From Rhizobium sp. CC-YZS058 (GTDB lineage Bacteria; Pseudomonadota; Alphaproteobacteria; Rhizobiales; Rhizobiaceae), in assembly GCF_034720595.1 (NCBI RefSeq), contig NZ_JAYESJ010000001.1:3498001-3562000 (forward strand): a stretch of 64,000 nucleotides of DNA. Reading direction: 5' to 3'. Both the position numbers and the translations under genes were made by a program. Shown one piece after another: positions 18,019 through 26,856 of the stretch. The notes under the pieces were generated by a model. It searched no databases. It was not told the DNA's origin and saw only the letters and a list, made by a program, of their open reading frames with translations. The stretch's first letter is position 1. The number at the start of each line of letters is the position of its first letter.

Positions 18019-19062
18019 TCAATATCGGTTTGTGTTCAGGATGTCGGGTCGGCACCGCCAGACCTTGTCCTTGAACCGCACCGCATGCCGCAGCGGGAAC
18101 GCGTCGAACAAATCCTTTCCGGTGTAGGTCAGCCCCTCCCAATGACGATCGATGAAGGCCATGGCCTCCTCCCAGCGCGTTGCCTCGTGCAATGGCTGGA
18201 AATAAGTCAAGACCGCATCCCGGCCGACGCCGCCATAGAAATCGATCATTCGATGATCGATCGGCTGTGGACCGTCGAACGGCAGGAAACCGGCCTCACC
18301 CCGGTTTGTCGAGAACCAGGCGCAGGGGATGTTGTAGGTCTCAGCAATGACCAAACCGTGAAGACTGGTCGAGAGGATACGCTTGCATTCGGCGATCTCG
18401 CGCACTTTGCGCTCGAAAGCCTCTATGGTCGGGTCGGTGTAGGTGTTGATGATGGCGATATCGTCAACGAGACCGGCCGGGATGCCGTAACGCAGAAGAG
18501 ACGCCTTGACCTTCGCCGCGGCCGTCGCCTCTTCCAGTTCGGAAATGTGGACGATGATCCCCAGTTCCCTTCGCTTCGTTAGCCCCTCCAGCGGGAAGAT
18601 TCGCGGCAGGAACCAGACCGGGTCGCCGAACACCTCGGGAACCTCGATACCCAACGCCCGCAACCCCTTGGCCGTCTGGCGACCGCGCACGGCATGCACG
18701 ACAAGCTCCGTCTCGTCGGGCACGCGGTATCCGGCAACGGCGCCGGTGGAATTCCGGCTGAGATCGAAGCCGGTCCCCCAGAGATGAACGCGGCCGTTGC
18801 GCTGCGCGTGGCCGATCGTTCCGACGGCAGCCATGCGCTCGATCGGCTGATCGAAGGAAGACGGCTTGATCGCCAAGCCGGACATGACGGAGACCACGAC
18901 GGCACTTAAGGCATCGCCAAGATTGGCGTCGGGATGCTGCTGAGTCGTCCAGACCCAGGAGAGGCGAACGGCAGACGGGCTACCATTCTCTTCCCTCACC
19001 AGAACTCCATCAGCAGGCGCAGGCTTGCGGGCGAACAGGCGTCGCGCGACATCGAGCGGCAT
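18019..19062 (-). CDS. Polysaccharide pyruvyl transferase family protein, paralogue 1
   Basis: A 347-residue protein of the pyruvyl transferase family (CsaB/PssM-like). Family features are the N-terminal NLGDALSAVVVS, a GTIGH segment, the WGTG and FGDPVWFLPR motifs, and the C-terminal KRILSTSLHGLVIAETYNIP. Members add a pyruvate ketal from phosphoenolpyruvate to a sugar of an exopolysaccharide or capsule. The start is ATG 19062 with a GGGAG ribosome site; the frame stays open upstream to 19530 only because it lies antisense to paralogue 2. It starts 2 bp after the stop of paralogue 2, so the two are co-transcribed. Confidence 0.82.
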   Translation of the reverse strand: MPLDVARRLFARKPAPADGVLVREENGSPSAVRLSWVWTTQQHPDANLGDALSAVVVSVMSGLAIKPSSFDQPIERMAAVGTIGHAQRNGRVHLWGTGFDLSRNSTGAVAGYRVPDETELVVHAVRGRQTAKGLRALGIEVPEVFGDPVWFLPRIFPLEGLTKRRELGIIVHISELEEATAAAKVKASLLRYGIPAGLVDDIAIINTYTDPTIEAFERKVREIAECKRILSTSLHGLVIAETYNIPCAWFSTNRGEAGFLPFDGPQPIDHRMIDFYGGVGRDAVLTYFQPLHEATRWEEAMAFIDRHWEGLTYTGKDLFDAFPLRHAVRFKDKVWRCRPDILNTNRY

Positions 19063-19064
19063 GA

Positions 19065-20156
19065 TCAGGCTCCCGTGCTGCGGCGGGTCAACCGGGAGAG
19101 CCAGCCGGGACGTTTTTCCTCTTGCCTGGCAGCCGGAGGCGGCGCGGTCCTTTCCATGGGAAGGGCGCGGATCAGCGGATGGTCGAAGGCGCTGCCGGTC
19201 GCACCTTTCTCCAGCATCGCAAGCGGCAGCGGAAAGGCCTCGATCAGCGGCTGGTCGTCGAAGGACTTCGGCACCCAGATCCGATCGACCGCCTCGATGA
19301 CGGATGTCCAGTCGGTTTCCTGCTTGCGCGGCTGGTACCAGACATCGAGCGTATCGAGCCCAAGGCCGCGATAAAGATCGACGAAGCGGAGATCGAGTCC
19401 CTCCTCGGCGGTCAGATCGATCTTCCCTGCTCCGGCTTTCTGCGCACGCGGCGAAAAATAGAGACAAGGGATGCCGTAGCTTTCTGCAAACACCATGCCG
19501 TGCAGACTGGTCGAAATGATCCGCTTGCAAGCAAGGATGTCATCCAGTCGCTCGCGCAGGGCATCCACCGAGATCGGTGTGACCGTATTGATCAGCTTGA
19601 CGGCCGAGCGGTCCTGATCCCGAACGATGTGGCGCAGGGCACCGTCCTTGGGATGTGCATCGTAGTCGCGGTCAGCCAGTTCCGAGAGGTGCAGGATCAC
19701 CCCCAGTTCGTAGCGCTTCTTGACTGGCGCAGTGTGAAAGCGCGGCAACAGCCAGAGCGGATCACCGAAAACGGCAGGGCCAGTCGCATCCGGCGCGAGA
19801 ACCCGCCGGCTGAACGGTCCGCGCGTGGCATAGACCGACATGCGCGTCTCTGCCGGCGGCGTGTAGAGAATCTTCTCCTCGTCCGACTGGTGCGGATTGA
19901 GATGAGGCGACGTGCCCGTTCCCCAGAACGAAACATCGCCGCCGGAGAACATGTGGCCGATCGTTCCGACCGCAGCCAGGCGCGTCGCCGAGGACTTGGC
20001 CGCAACGTGATGGACCGGCAGACCGGACATCATGCCGACGATGACGGCGGACAGGGCATCGCCGAGATTGAGATACGGCTCTTTGCCGGTCGTGGTGACC
20101 CAGGAAAGCGGGATGGAACCGTTGGCGGCAACGAGATCGAGGAGGTCTTGGGACAA
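19065..20156 (-). CDS. Polysaccharide pyruvyl transferase family protein, paralogue 2
   Basis: A roughly 363-residue paralogue of the neighbouring gene, with IPLSW, LNLGDALSAVIVGMMSGLPV, AAVGTIGH, FWGTG, VFGDPLWLLPRF and KRIISTSLHGMVFAESYGIP. It is closer to paralogue 3 (25738) than to paralogue 1. I prefer the TTG start at 20156 because AAGGG precedes it and the N-terminus then aligns with that of paralogue 3. In-frame ATG 20285 and TTG 20291 would add about 43 residues that look unlike the family. The last 25 residues are basic and Pro-rich. It is divergent from the glycosyltransferase at 20355. Confidence 0.8.
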   Translation of the reverse strand: MSQDLLDLVAANGSIPLSWVTTTGKEPYLNLGDALSAVIVGMMSGLPVHHVAAKSSATRLAAVGTIGHMFSGGDVSFWGTGTSPHLNPHQSDEEKILYTPPAETRMSVYATRGPFSRRVLAPDATGPAVFGDPLWLLPRFHTAPVKKRYELGVILHLSELADRDYDAHPKDGALRHIVRDQDRSAVKLINTVTPISVDALRERLDDILACKRIISTSLHGMVFAESYGIPCLYFSPRAQKAGAGKIDLTAEEGLDLRFVDLYRGLGLDTLDVWYQPRKQETDWTSVIEAVDRIWVPKSFDDQPLIEAFPLPLAMLEKGATGSAFDHPLIRALPMERTAPPPAARQEEKRPGWLSRLTRRSTGA

Positions 20157-20354
20157 ATCACACCCTTGCGGCCAGACGTGGGAACCAGCGGACCGGCCGT
20201 CGGCACCGCCCGTTTGAGAAGCGCCGGGCGTATACCACAGCGATGTTCTGTGCGAAAGTACAGGGGTAACGCTGCACGACCGCATGATCAAACGAGGAAA
20301 AGGCGGCGCGGGCCCGGTCAGCCCTCAACAACGTCGTCGATCCTGCAGGTTTCT

Positions 20355-21533
20355 ATGTACCGACTATCCATGGCCCCGCTGCATGTCGCAACCCGGCGGG
20401 TTCTTTTCGATATCTCAAGGCTGGCACGAAGCCTCGACAAGCCTTTCGGCACCGGCGTCGATCGCATCGACTTGGCAATCGGCCTCGATCTCGTCGCGCG
20501 GTTTCAGGACGACTGCCATTTCGTCCACGCCGGCCTCCACGGCGTCCGGCGGCTTCGTCCGCAGGAAGGCCGCCAGATCCTCGACCATCTCGACACAGCC
20601 TGGAATGACGGAGGCGGCCAGATGACCAAACGGTCCATGGGGCTTGGCCTCGTCTGGCGCAGCTGGTTCGGGCGGCGCCATGACCGCTTCGACGACCTCG
20701 CGGCGGCAGACACGACCTATGTCGTCGCGTCCCATTCCGGCCTGGGCAAGGTGAAAGGCGCGCTGCGCAAACTTGATCCGGAGGCCCGCATGCAGCGGCT
20801 GGTCTACATCCACGACCTGATCCCGATCGACTATCCGGAATATCAGAGACCGGAAACGCTGCCGCAGTTCCGCACATATCTGGATGAAGTTCTGGATGCG
20901 CCGAGCCGGATCGTCACCAATTCGGCCGATACCGCACGCCGTATGACATCCTATGCCGAGAAGCGCGGCTACGCGATCACGGGCATGGATGTCGTCATCC
21001 CACATTTAAGTTTCCGTCCGGCCCCTGCCATTCGAGCGAGCGGACCGGTCCTGGACGTCATCGAGGATCCTCGCCCGTTTTTCGTCACGCTCGGGACGAT
21101 TGAACCACGAAAGAACCATCTTCTGCTGCTGCACATCTGGCGCGATCTGGCCGAGCGGGGGCACACCCCGCGTCTGTGCATCATCGGCAAGCGCGGTTGG
21201 GAGAACGAGAACATCGTGGACATTCTGGATCGGTGCGCCGCGCTCAAGGAGCATGTGCTGGAGTTCGGAAGTCTGCCCGACGAGGATGTCCAAGCCCTGC
21301 TTCGGCACAGCCGTGGCCTCTTGTTCCCGTCTTTTGCCGAAGGGCTTGGCATTCCGCTTCTGGAAGCAGCCGCCCTTGGAACGCCGGCGATCGTGTCCGA
21401 CATTCCCGTCTTCCATGAAATCGCACCGAGAGGCACCGTTTTCCTCAGCCCGGTTGACGGACTGGGTTGGATGCGCGAAATCGAAGCTCGCAGCACAGGC
21501 GACGCACCGGCAAGACAGGATCTGCACGCGTGA
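20355..21533 (+). CDS. Glycosyltransferase family 4 protein (capsule assembly)
   Basis: A 392-residue GT-B glycosyltransferase. The N-domain begins VLFDISRLARSLDKPFGTGVD, which is common in group 1 transferases that act on mannose or related sugars. The C-domain has PFFVTLGTIEPRKNHLLLL and the donor-binding motif FPSFAEGLGIPLLEAAALG with the E-x7-E pattern, followed by GTPAIVSDIPVFHEIAP. It transfers a nucleotide-sugar unit to the growing polysaccharide on the cytoplasmic side. Start ATG 20355 is chosen from family length; the frame is open far upstream but antisense to paralogue 2. It overlaps the export ATPase by 4 bp (GTGA). Confidence 0.85.
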   Translation: MYRLSMAPLHVATRRVLFDISRLARSLDKPFGTGVDRIDLAIGLDLVARFQDDCHFVHAGLHGVRRLRPQEGRQILDHLDTAWNDGGGQMTKRSMGLGLVWRSWFGRRHDRFDDLAAADTTYVVASHSGLGKVKGALRKLDPEARMQRLVYIHDLIPIDYPEYQRPETLPQFRTYLDEVLDAPSRIVTNSADTARRMTSYAEKRGYAITGMDVVIPHLSFRPAPAIRASGPVLDVIEDPRPFFVTLGTIEPRKNHLLLLHIWRDLAERGHTPRLCIIGKRGWENENIVDILDRCAALKEHVLEFGSLPDEDVQALLRHSRGLLFPSFAEGLGIPLLEAAALGTPAIVSDIPVFHEIAPRGTVFLSPVDGLGWMREIEARSTGDAPARQDLHA

Positions 21534-22255
21534 CCGTGACTTTCAAGAACGTTTACAAGACGCTCGGACGCAAGGCCAAAAGGACGCTTGTTTTCGAAGG
21601 CGCATCGGCAGAGATTCCCGGTGACAGGATCACCGGAATTCTAGGCGCGCCGCGCAGCGGCAAGTCGACCATGGCCAATCTGACGATCGGCAAGGTGCGG
21701 CCGGATCGTGGTTCCGTTCGCCGGGGCTCCCTCGTCTCGTTTCCGATGGCCAGCGGCGTCGTGTTCAACGGCTCGCTGACCCCGCGCGAAAACCTTGCCT
21801 TTCTGTGCCGCGTGTTCGGTTTCGACCCAGTGCCAATCATCCGCTTCGTCAGGGACTTCACGGAAGCGGGCAAGTGGATGGACAAGCCGATGCGCGAGGT
21901 CGACCGCGACACGCGCACGCGCCTGGTCTTCACCGCCGGCTATGCCATCCCCTTCGAAACCTACATTGTCGATGAAAACATTCTCGGTGGCAGCGGGGAG
22001 TTCCGCGAGCGCTGCGTGGACCTTGTGGCAGAGCGGATGCAGACCGCGGGCTTCATCATCTACACCTCGTCGCCCAGCCTTTTGAAGCGGTATTGCACGG
22101 ACTTCTTCGTCATCGACCAGCATCAAATCTTCCCCGCGGCAACAGTTGACGATGCGGTAGCGCGGCTTGGCAGCGACCATGTTCGGGAAGGAAGCGGGGA
22201 GGTCGACGGGATCGACGAGACGGGCGAAGAAGTCAACGATGTCAGCCCGGGTTGA
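21530..22255 (+). CDS. Polysaccharide ABC exporter ATP-binding protein (KpsT-like, degenerate)
   Basis: A 241-residue ABC ATPase of the KpsT type. Walker A is GAPRSGKST near residue 41. The Walker B strand is TYIVDENILGGSG, where capsule exporters usually have LIDE followed by a G-D-x-x-F motif. The region that should hold the LSGGQ signature reads MREVDRDTRTRLVFTAGYAI and lacks a recognisable signature. The H-loop area is replaced by YTSSPSLLKRYCTDFFVID. It starts with GTG at 21530, overlapping the glycosyltransferase stop. The cognate permease is on the opposite strand at 14439. Family assignment is sound; activity of the ATPase site is uncertain. Confidence 0.82.
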   Translation: MTVTFKNVYKTLGRKAKRTLVFEGASAEIPGDRITGILGAPRSGKSTMANLTIGKVRPDRGSVRRGSLVSFPMASGVVFNGSLTPRENLAFLCRVFGFDPVPIIRFVRDFTEAGKWMDKPMREVDRDTRTRLVFTAGYAIPFETYIVDENILGGSGEFRERCVDLVAERMQTAGFIIYTSSPSLLKRYCTDFFVIDQHQIFPAATVDDAVARLGSDHVREGSGEVDGIDETGEEVNDVSPG

Positions 22256-22264
22256 CGCAAACGC

Positions 22265-23533
22265 ATGGCGCCTCTCCCTTCAGCAAAGACAACGCCGCGC
22301 CTGACCTACGCCTTCCATATGCAGGCCTGGAAGCGTGCCTTCCTTTGCCGCTATTTCCCGGAACGTCGTTTCCTCTTCGTTCCGTTTCACCTTTCCCATG
22401 ACGATTTGACGCGCACTGTCCTTGGGGCAATCGACCCTGTACAGAAGCCGGATTTCTTCGTCTGGAGCGTCAACCTGCCTGATGCGGCGAGGGATTTTGC
22501 AGCGCGTCACGCCATCGACGTCTTCTATGTTGAGGACGGGTTCATTCGCTCCGCCGTACCGCAGGCCGGGCGAACGCCCCCCCTCTCGCTGATCGTCGAC
22601 AGCCGCACCCCCTATTTCGACAGCCGGTCGCCGTCCGATCTCGAGATCCTGCTCGCAACTTACGATTTCGACGGCAACCCGCTCCTGATGCAACGCGCGG
22701 AATCGGCCATGGCGACGCTTAGGCGAGAGGGCATCGGCAAGTACAATGGCGGCGCGGTATCTGGCAGACCGTTGTATGGAGAAAAGACACGCCGACGCGT
22801 TCTGGTTCTAGGCCAGGTCGATGGCGACGCCTCGATCCGCTATGGGTCAGACGCACCGATCACCAATGACGCTCTCGTTCGGCTGGCAGCGGCCGATCGA
22901 CCCGATGCCGAGATCATCTACAAGCCGCATCCCGACGTCCTTGCAGGGGTTCGATCGTCTGGCGCGAAGCTGGAGGAGCTTTCCCGCATCGCTACCATCC
23001 TCAAGGCCCGCGCGCCGCTGGCCGAGGCGCTCAAAACCGTCGATCATGTCTATGCCATGACCTCGCTTGGTGGATTCGAAGCGCTGATGCGCGGGATTCC
23101 CGTCACCGTCACCGGCCTGCCCTTCTATGCCGGCTGGGGCCTGACGGACGACCGCCACCCCAGCCCTCGCCGGACACGACGGTTGACGCTGGCGAAACTC
23201 TTTGCCGGCGCCTACCTGCTCTATCCGCTCTATTTCGATCCGGACACCGGCGAACGGACCAGTTTCGACCAGGTGATCCGCACGTTGCATCGGCGTCTTG
23301 CCCCCGCATTCGAAGGCCCGGAGAGCGATGCCGCGCGCCGGGACGCCTTCGGACGGTTCGGCTGGCGGCGCTGCTTCTCGCCGCTCGTTTCCGCCATCAT
23401 CCGGCAGGTCGGAACCGAGGAAGATGCACGCTATTTTGCGGCCTTCCCAGCCGATTTCTTCCGCGAGCGACCGGAACGATCCCTGCGTCGAATCGGGCGA
23501 TGTCTCTACCCGTCATCTCAAACCCGGACTTGA
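22265..23533 (+). CDS. Capsule polysaccharide biosynthesis protein, KpsC-like Kdo transferase
   Basis: A 422-residue protein of the capsule synthesis family (KpsC/KpsS/LipA/LipB). Diagnostic motifs are FYVEDGFIRS, VDSRTPYFDSRSPSDLE, VLVLGQVDGDASIRYGS, IYKPHPD, TSLGGFEALMRGIPVTVTG and PFYAGWGLTDDR. KpsC and KpsS are beta-Kdo transferases that build the poly-Kdo linker joining the glycan to its lipid anchor before ABC export. E. coli KpsC has two such modules; this protein has one, and no KpsS-type partner is in the window. It follows the export ATPase by 9 bp. Confidence 0.88.
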   Translation: MAPLPSAKTTPRLTYAFHMQAWKRAFLCRYFPERRFLFVPFHLSHDDLTRTVLGAIDPVQKPDFFVWSVNLPDAARDFAARHAIDVFYVEDGFIRSAVPQAGRTPPLSLIVDSRTPYFDSRSPSDLEILLATYDFDGNPLLMQRAESAMATLRREGIGKYNGGAVSGRPLYGEKTRRRVLVLGQVDGDASIRYGSDAPITNDALVRLAAADRPDAEIIYKPHPDVLAGVRSSGAKLEELSRIATILKARAPLAEALKTVDHVYAMTSLGGFEALMRGIPVTVTGLPFYAGWGLTDDRHPSPRRTRRLTLAKLFAGAYLLYPLYFDPDTGERTSFDQVIRTLHRRLAPAFEGPESDAARRDAFGRFGWRRCFSPLVSAIIRQVGTEEDARYFAAFPADFFRERPERSLRRIGRCLYPSSQTRT

Positions 23534-23675
23534 GGGCCGGGGGGTAGCGCAGTTGCGTCACGACCAGCATTCGCTTAGATAGCGCCTTGCCCGCTGCCTC
23601 CGAGCGGACCACTGGCCCGGACAAAATGCCGATGCCAGGTCGGCGACCCCTTCTGGAACAGGAACGACGTTTTCG

Positions 23676-24995
23676 ATGGCCAAACCTCGCATCATGATCG
23701 ACGGTTTCAACCTGGCGCTGGAAAAGGGAACGGGCATCGCCACCTACGCTCGCAACCTGGCGGAGGAGGTCAAGGATCTCGGCCATCCCGTCGATCTGCT
23801 TTATGGCGTGCGCACGGGCGGCAAATCAAAGCTCCTGTCGGAAGTCGGTTTCTTCGATCCGTCCGGCTTCAAAATGACGCCGCCAGCCGTGATCCGCCAG
23901 CTGGTGACATCCCCACTTGGCACGAGGGCCAAGGAGATCGAGCTGACCGGCAAGGTCATCGCCCGCCATGTGCAGGGCCTGCTGCCGGTGCATGACCGGA
24001 TCGTCAACCGGCCGAACCTCTTCACCTTTTCCCGTTGGCATTTTCGAACCTACGGCCAGTTCCTCGATGTCGACTACGACAATTCGGCGCAGATCGCCCA
24101 TTGGACCTATCCGATGTCGGTCAAGATGCCCAAGGCCGCCAACCTTTATACGATTCATGACCTTGTGCCGCTGCGCCTTCCCTATGCGACGCTCGACAAC
24201 AAGCGCGAGTTCATGAAGGTGGTGCGTCGCATCGCCGATAAGGCCGACCACATCGTCACCGTTTCCGATGCCTCCAAGATCGACATCATGAACCTGCTCG
24301 ACGTCGACGAGAGCCGGGTTACCAATACCTATCAGGCGGTCCGCCTGCCGCAGAAGATTCTCGACAGGGATGAGGACACCGTGCGCGACGAGGTGGAGAT
24401 GTTCTTTGGCCTTCAGCCGAAGAAATATTTCATGTTCTTCGGCGCGATCGAGCCGAAGAAGAATGTCGGACGGCTGATCGAGGCCTATCTTGCCAGCCAG
24501 TCTCCCTATCCGCTTATCATTGTCGGACAGCTCGTCTGGAAGGACGATCGCGAGCTCCGCCTTCTGAATGCCCTGGTCCCGGAGCCTGACAGCGGACGTC
24601 TGGCGCCACCGCGCAGCAGTGGACAGAAGAAGGGCGGCTCCATCATGCGGGTCGACTACCTGCCCTTTAGCTTGCTCACCTCGCTCGTGCGCTGCGCCCG
24701 TGGCGTTGTCTTCCCCTCCCTGTATGAAGGCTTTGGCCTCCCTATCCTCGAAGCGATGCAGCTGGGCACCGCCGTGATTACTGGCACCGAAGGCGCCAAT
24801 CCGGAGGTTGCTGGAGACGCGGCCGTCCTGGTCGACCCTTATGACGTTCAGTCGATTGCTGGCGGCATTCGTACCCTGACTTACGACGACGACATCTTGA
24901 CGCACTACGAACAGGCAGGCCGCGCACGTGCCGAGCTTTTCTCCCCCGCACGCTATGCCGAACGGCTGCAGTCGCTTTATGCGAAATTCTCTTGA
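23676..24995 (+). CDS. Glycosyltransferase family 4 protein
   Basis: A 439-residue GT-B transferase. The N-domain begins IMIDGFNLALEKGTGIATYAR, which matches mannosyl/rhamnosyl transferases that start with a GTGI loop. IHDLVPLRLPYATLDNKREF and VTVSDASKIDIM mark the mid-region. The C-domain has FMFFGAIEPKKNVGRLIEAY and FPSLYEGFGLPILEAMQLGT with the E-x7-E motif. It follows the KpsC-like gene after 142 bp and precedes the unknown gene at 25011 by 15 bp. Sugar and linkage cannot be deduced. An insertion of roughly 35 residues around VPEPDSGRLAPPRSSGQKKG is longer than in typical members. Confidence 0.87.
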   Translation: MAKPRIMIDGFNLALEKGTGIATYARNLAEEVKDLGHPVDLLYGVRTGGKSKLLSEVGFFDPSGFKMTPPAVIRQLVTSPLGTRAKEIELTGKVIARHVQGLLPVHDRIVNRPNLFTFSRWHFRTYGQFLDVDYDNSAQIAHWTYPMSVKMPKAANLYTIHDLVPLRLPYATLDNKREFMKVVRRIADKADHIVTVSDASKIDIMNLLDVDESRVTNTYQAVRLPQKILDRDEDTVRDEVEMFFGLQPKKYFMFFGAIEPKKNVGRLIEAYLASQSPYPLIIVGQLVWKDDRELRLLNALVPEPDSGRLAPPRSSGQKKGGSIMRVDYLPFSLLTSLVRCARGVVFPSLYEGFGLPILEAMQLGTAVITGTEGANPEVAGDAAVLVDPYDVQSIAGGIRTLTYDDDILTHYEQAGRARAELFSPARYAERLQSLYAKFS

Positions 24996-25010
24996 TGGGG
25001 TGCCGAGACC

Positions 25011-25685
25011 ATGAGTGAGTCGAAGGCGAGGCTGGAGCACCTGAGCCAGCGGGCGCGCGAGGCCGCGGTGACCGGCACAAGCCCCGAGGTCGCAGCCTTG
25101 CTTCTCGAGCTGGCCGCAGCGCTCGACGAGGTTCAGATCCAGATGGATGACGTGCGGCGCGAAGCGTTCCGCGAAGGCATTCGTGGCGCGGCCAAGGTCA
25201 TCCGCAACAGGCAGGCGACACCCGGCTCGGCGCTGGGCGACATGTTGTCGGCAGCCAATACCGACCCGGATGCCTTTGCCGTCGAGGTCGAGAAGGCAGG
25301 AGCAAAGGAGCCGGTCACGCTCAACCTGCTGCGAAAACTGCGCGGGAAAGTGAACAATGCCACCGAAGGCACGGACGAGATCGACGAGGATCTGAAGACG
25401 ATCTATTATTCGGTCATGAATGACCGGAATCCGACCGCAGCCGATATTCTGCCCCCGGGTTCTCCGTCGCGATCCCTGGATGTGGCGACCTTCATGATCG
25501 AGCGTATGCTGCGCGACGGCTGGTGGACGCTCGGCAACAGTGGCGTCAACGCCGGCGAAAAGCCTGTCGGGAAAATCGGACTGAACGCGCAGCAAAGCTC
25601 AAAGCCGCATACGGCGGAAACAACGCCGCTCGCGCTGATTTCAGCCCTTCTGTTGACGCTCATCGACACAAGCAAGGGCCGCTGA
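25011..25685 (+). CDS. Capsule-locus protein of unknown function
   Basis: A 224-residue protein I do not recognise. It has no signal peptide or clear membrane helix apart from a short hydrophobic stretch near the C-terminus (LALISALLLTLI). Residues 1-70 are predicted helical and charged (ARLEHLSQRAREAA; LLLELAAALDEVQIQMDD). The second half contains MNDRNPTAADILPPGSPSRS and a Trp-rich DGWWTLGNSGVNAG. It begins 15 bp after the second glycosyltransferase with the same direction, so it belongs to that operon. A role in glycan assembly or its control is inferred from position only. Confidence 0.72.
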   Translation: MSESKARLEHLSQRAREAAVTGTSPEVAALLLELAAALDEVQIQMDDVRREAFREGIRGAAKVIRNRQATPGSALGDMLSAANTDPDAFAVEVEKAGAKEPVTLNLLRKLRGKVNNATEGTDEIDEDLKTIYYSVMNDRNPTAADILPPGSPSRSLDVATFMIERMLRDGWWTLGNSGVNAGEKPVGKIGLNAQQSSKPHTAETTPLALISALLLTLIDTSKGR

Positions 25686-25737
25686 ACGCCGAAGGCGCAG
25701 GGGATATGACATTCGCTTGAGCCTGGGGCCTCTTACG

Positions 25738-26799
25738 TCAGGCTGCAGGCCGCTTTTTGTCAGCCAGTTTCAAGTCGCGAACATCATGCTGCAGCGCGAG
25801 CGCCTGCAGAAGGGGATGGTCCCAGATCGTCCGCCCTTCCGGCGCGCTCAACAGATTGAGATCGAGCGGGAAGGCTTCGATCAGCGCCTGAGCATCGAAC
25901 GGCTTTTCCCGCCAGCTTTTGTCGATCGCTGCCATCAGCGCCTCCCAGTCCGTCTCCATCCCGTGCGGCTGGGTGTAGACAGGAAGCGACGTTTGGCGCA
26001 GACCGCGGTAGAGATCGAAGACGCGGGGGTCCATGTTGCAGGCGCCCTCCAGGCTGCGTGACGCAAGCCCCGTCTCGCCGCCGCTTGTCGGAAAATGCAG
26101 GCAGGGAATGCCGTAGCTTTCTGCGAACACCATGCCGTGCAGGCTGGTGGAGACGATGCGCTCGCAGGCGCGGATCTCGTCGATCCGCTCCTTCATGCCT
26201 TCCATGCTGATCGGCGTCACCGTGTTGATCAGGTGAACGTCGTCGGCCAGATGAGCGGGGATCTTGTAGCGGATCAGTTCCGGCTTCACATGCGCCTCGT
26301 AGGCGCGGTCGGAGAGTTCGGAGAGATGGACGATGACGCCCAGTTTCCACTTCTTCTCGACTGGCGGCGCGTAGAAGCGCGGCAGCAGCCAGACAGGATC
26401 GCCATAGACGCCCACCGAGCCCTCCGGCTTGCCGGTCAGCAACGCTTCCGAATAGGGACCACGGGTGGCGGTCACACGAAATCCCTTCTCGTGCTCGACG
26501 GAAAAGGCAAGGCGCTCGGCCTCCGGCGCGGAAGGATTGGACCAGGCGGAGCACCCGGTTCCCCAGAACCAGACCTCGCCGCCGGAAAACCCATGGCCGA
26601 TCGTTCCGACGCAGGCCATGCGCAGCGAGGACGACTTGCTCGGCACGCGCTCGATATCGCGACCGGCAAGCAGGGCCACCATCACGGCGCTCAGAGCATC
26701 GCCGATGTTCAGGTAATCCATCGCCATCGTGGAGCCCGCCCAGGACAGGGGCACCTTACCGGTTTGACGCACATGTTCGGCAAGCCGGTTGGTTTTCAT
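25738..26799 (-). CDS. Polysaccharide pyruvyl transferase family protein, paralogue 3
   Basis: A 353-residue paralogue of the genes at 18019 and 19065. It shows VPLSWAGSTMAMDYLNIGDAL, CVGTIGHGFSGGEVWFWGTG, YGDPVWLLPRFYAPPVEKKW, LGVIVHLSELSDRAYEAH and ERIVSTSLHGMVFAESYGIP. These blocks are nearly the same as in paralogue 2, so the pair looks like a recent duplication. The start ATG 26799 has AGGAG nine bases upstream. It faces the plus-strand arm of the capsule locus tail to tail, with a 52-bp gap to the unknown gene. Whether all three add pyruvate or some add another group is not known. Confidence 0.82.
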   Translation of the reverse strand: MKTNRLAEHVRQTGKVPLSWAGSTMAMDYLNIGDALSAVMVALLAGRDIERVPSKSSSLRMACVGTIGHGFSGGEVWFWGTGCSAWSNPSAPEAERLAFSVEHEKGFRVTATRGPYSEALLTGKPEGSVGVYGDPVWLLPRFYAPPVEKKWKLGVIVHLSELSDRAYEAHVKPELIRYKIPAHLADDVHLINTVTPISMEGMKERIDEIRACERIVSTSLHGMVFAESYGIPCLHFPTSGGETGLASRSLEGACNMDPRVFDLYRGLRQTSLPVYTQPHGMETDWEALMAAIDKSWREKPFDAQALIEAFPLDLNLLSAPEGRTIWDHPLLQALALQHDVRDLKLADKKRPAA

Positions 26800-26856
26800 C
26801 GCGAAATGCTCCTGAAGCCAGCGTCCGCGGTTCAAGGCACCGGCGGAAATCAGGCG

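Noticed and set aside
19122..20354. The open frame upstream of the glycosyltransferase at 20355
   Set aside because: It runs antisense through paralogue 2 and does not resemble any transferase N-terminus.
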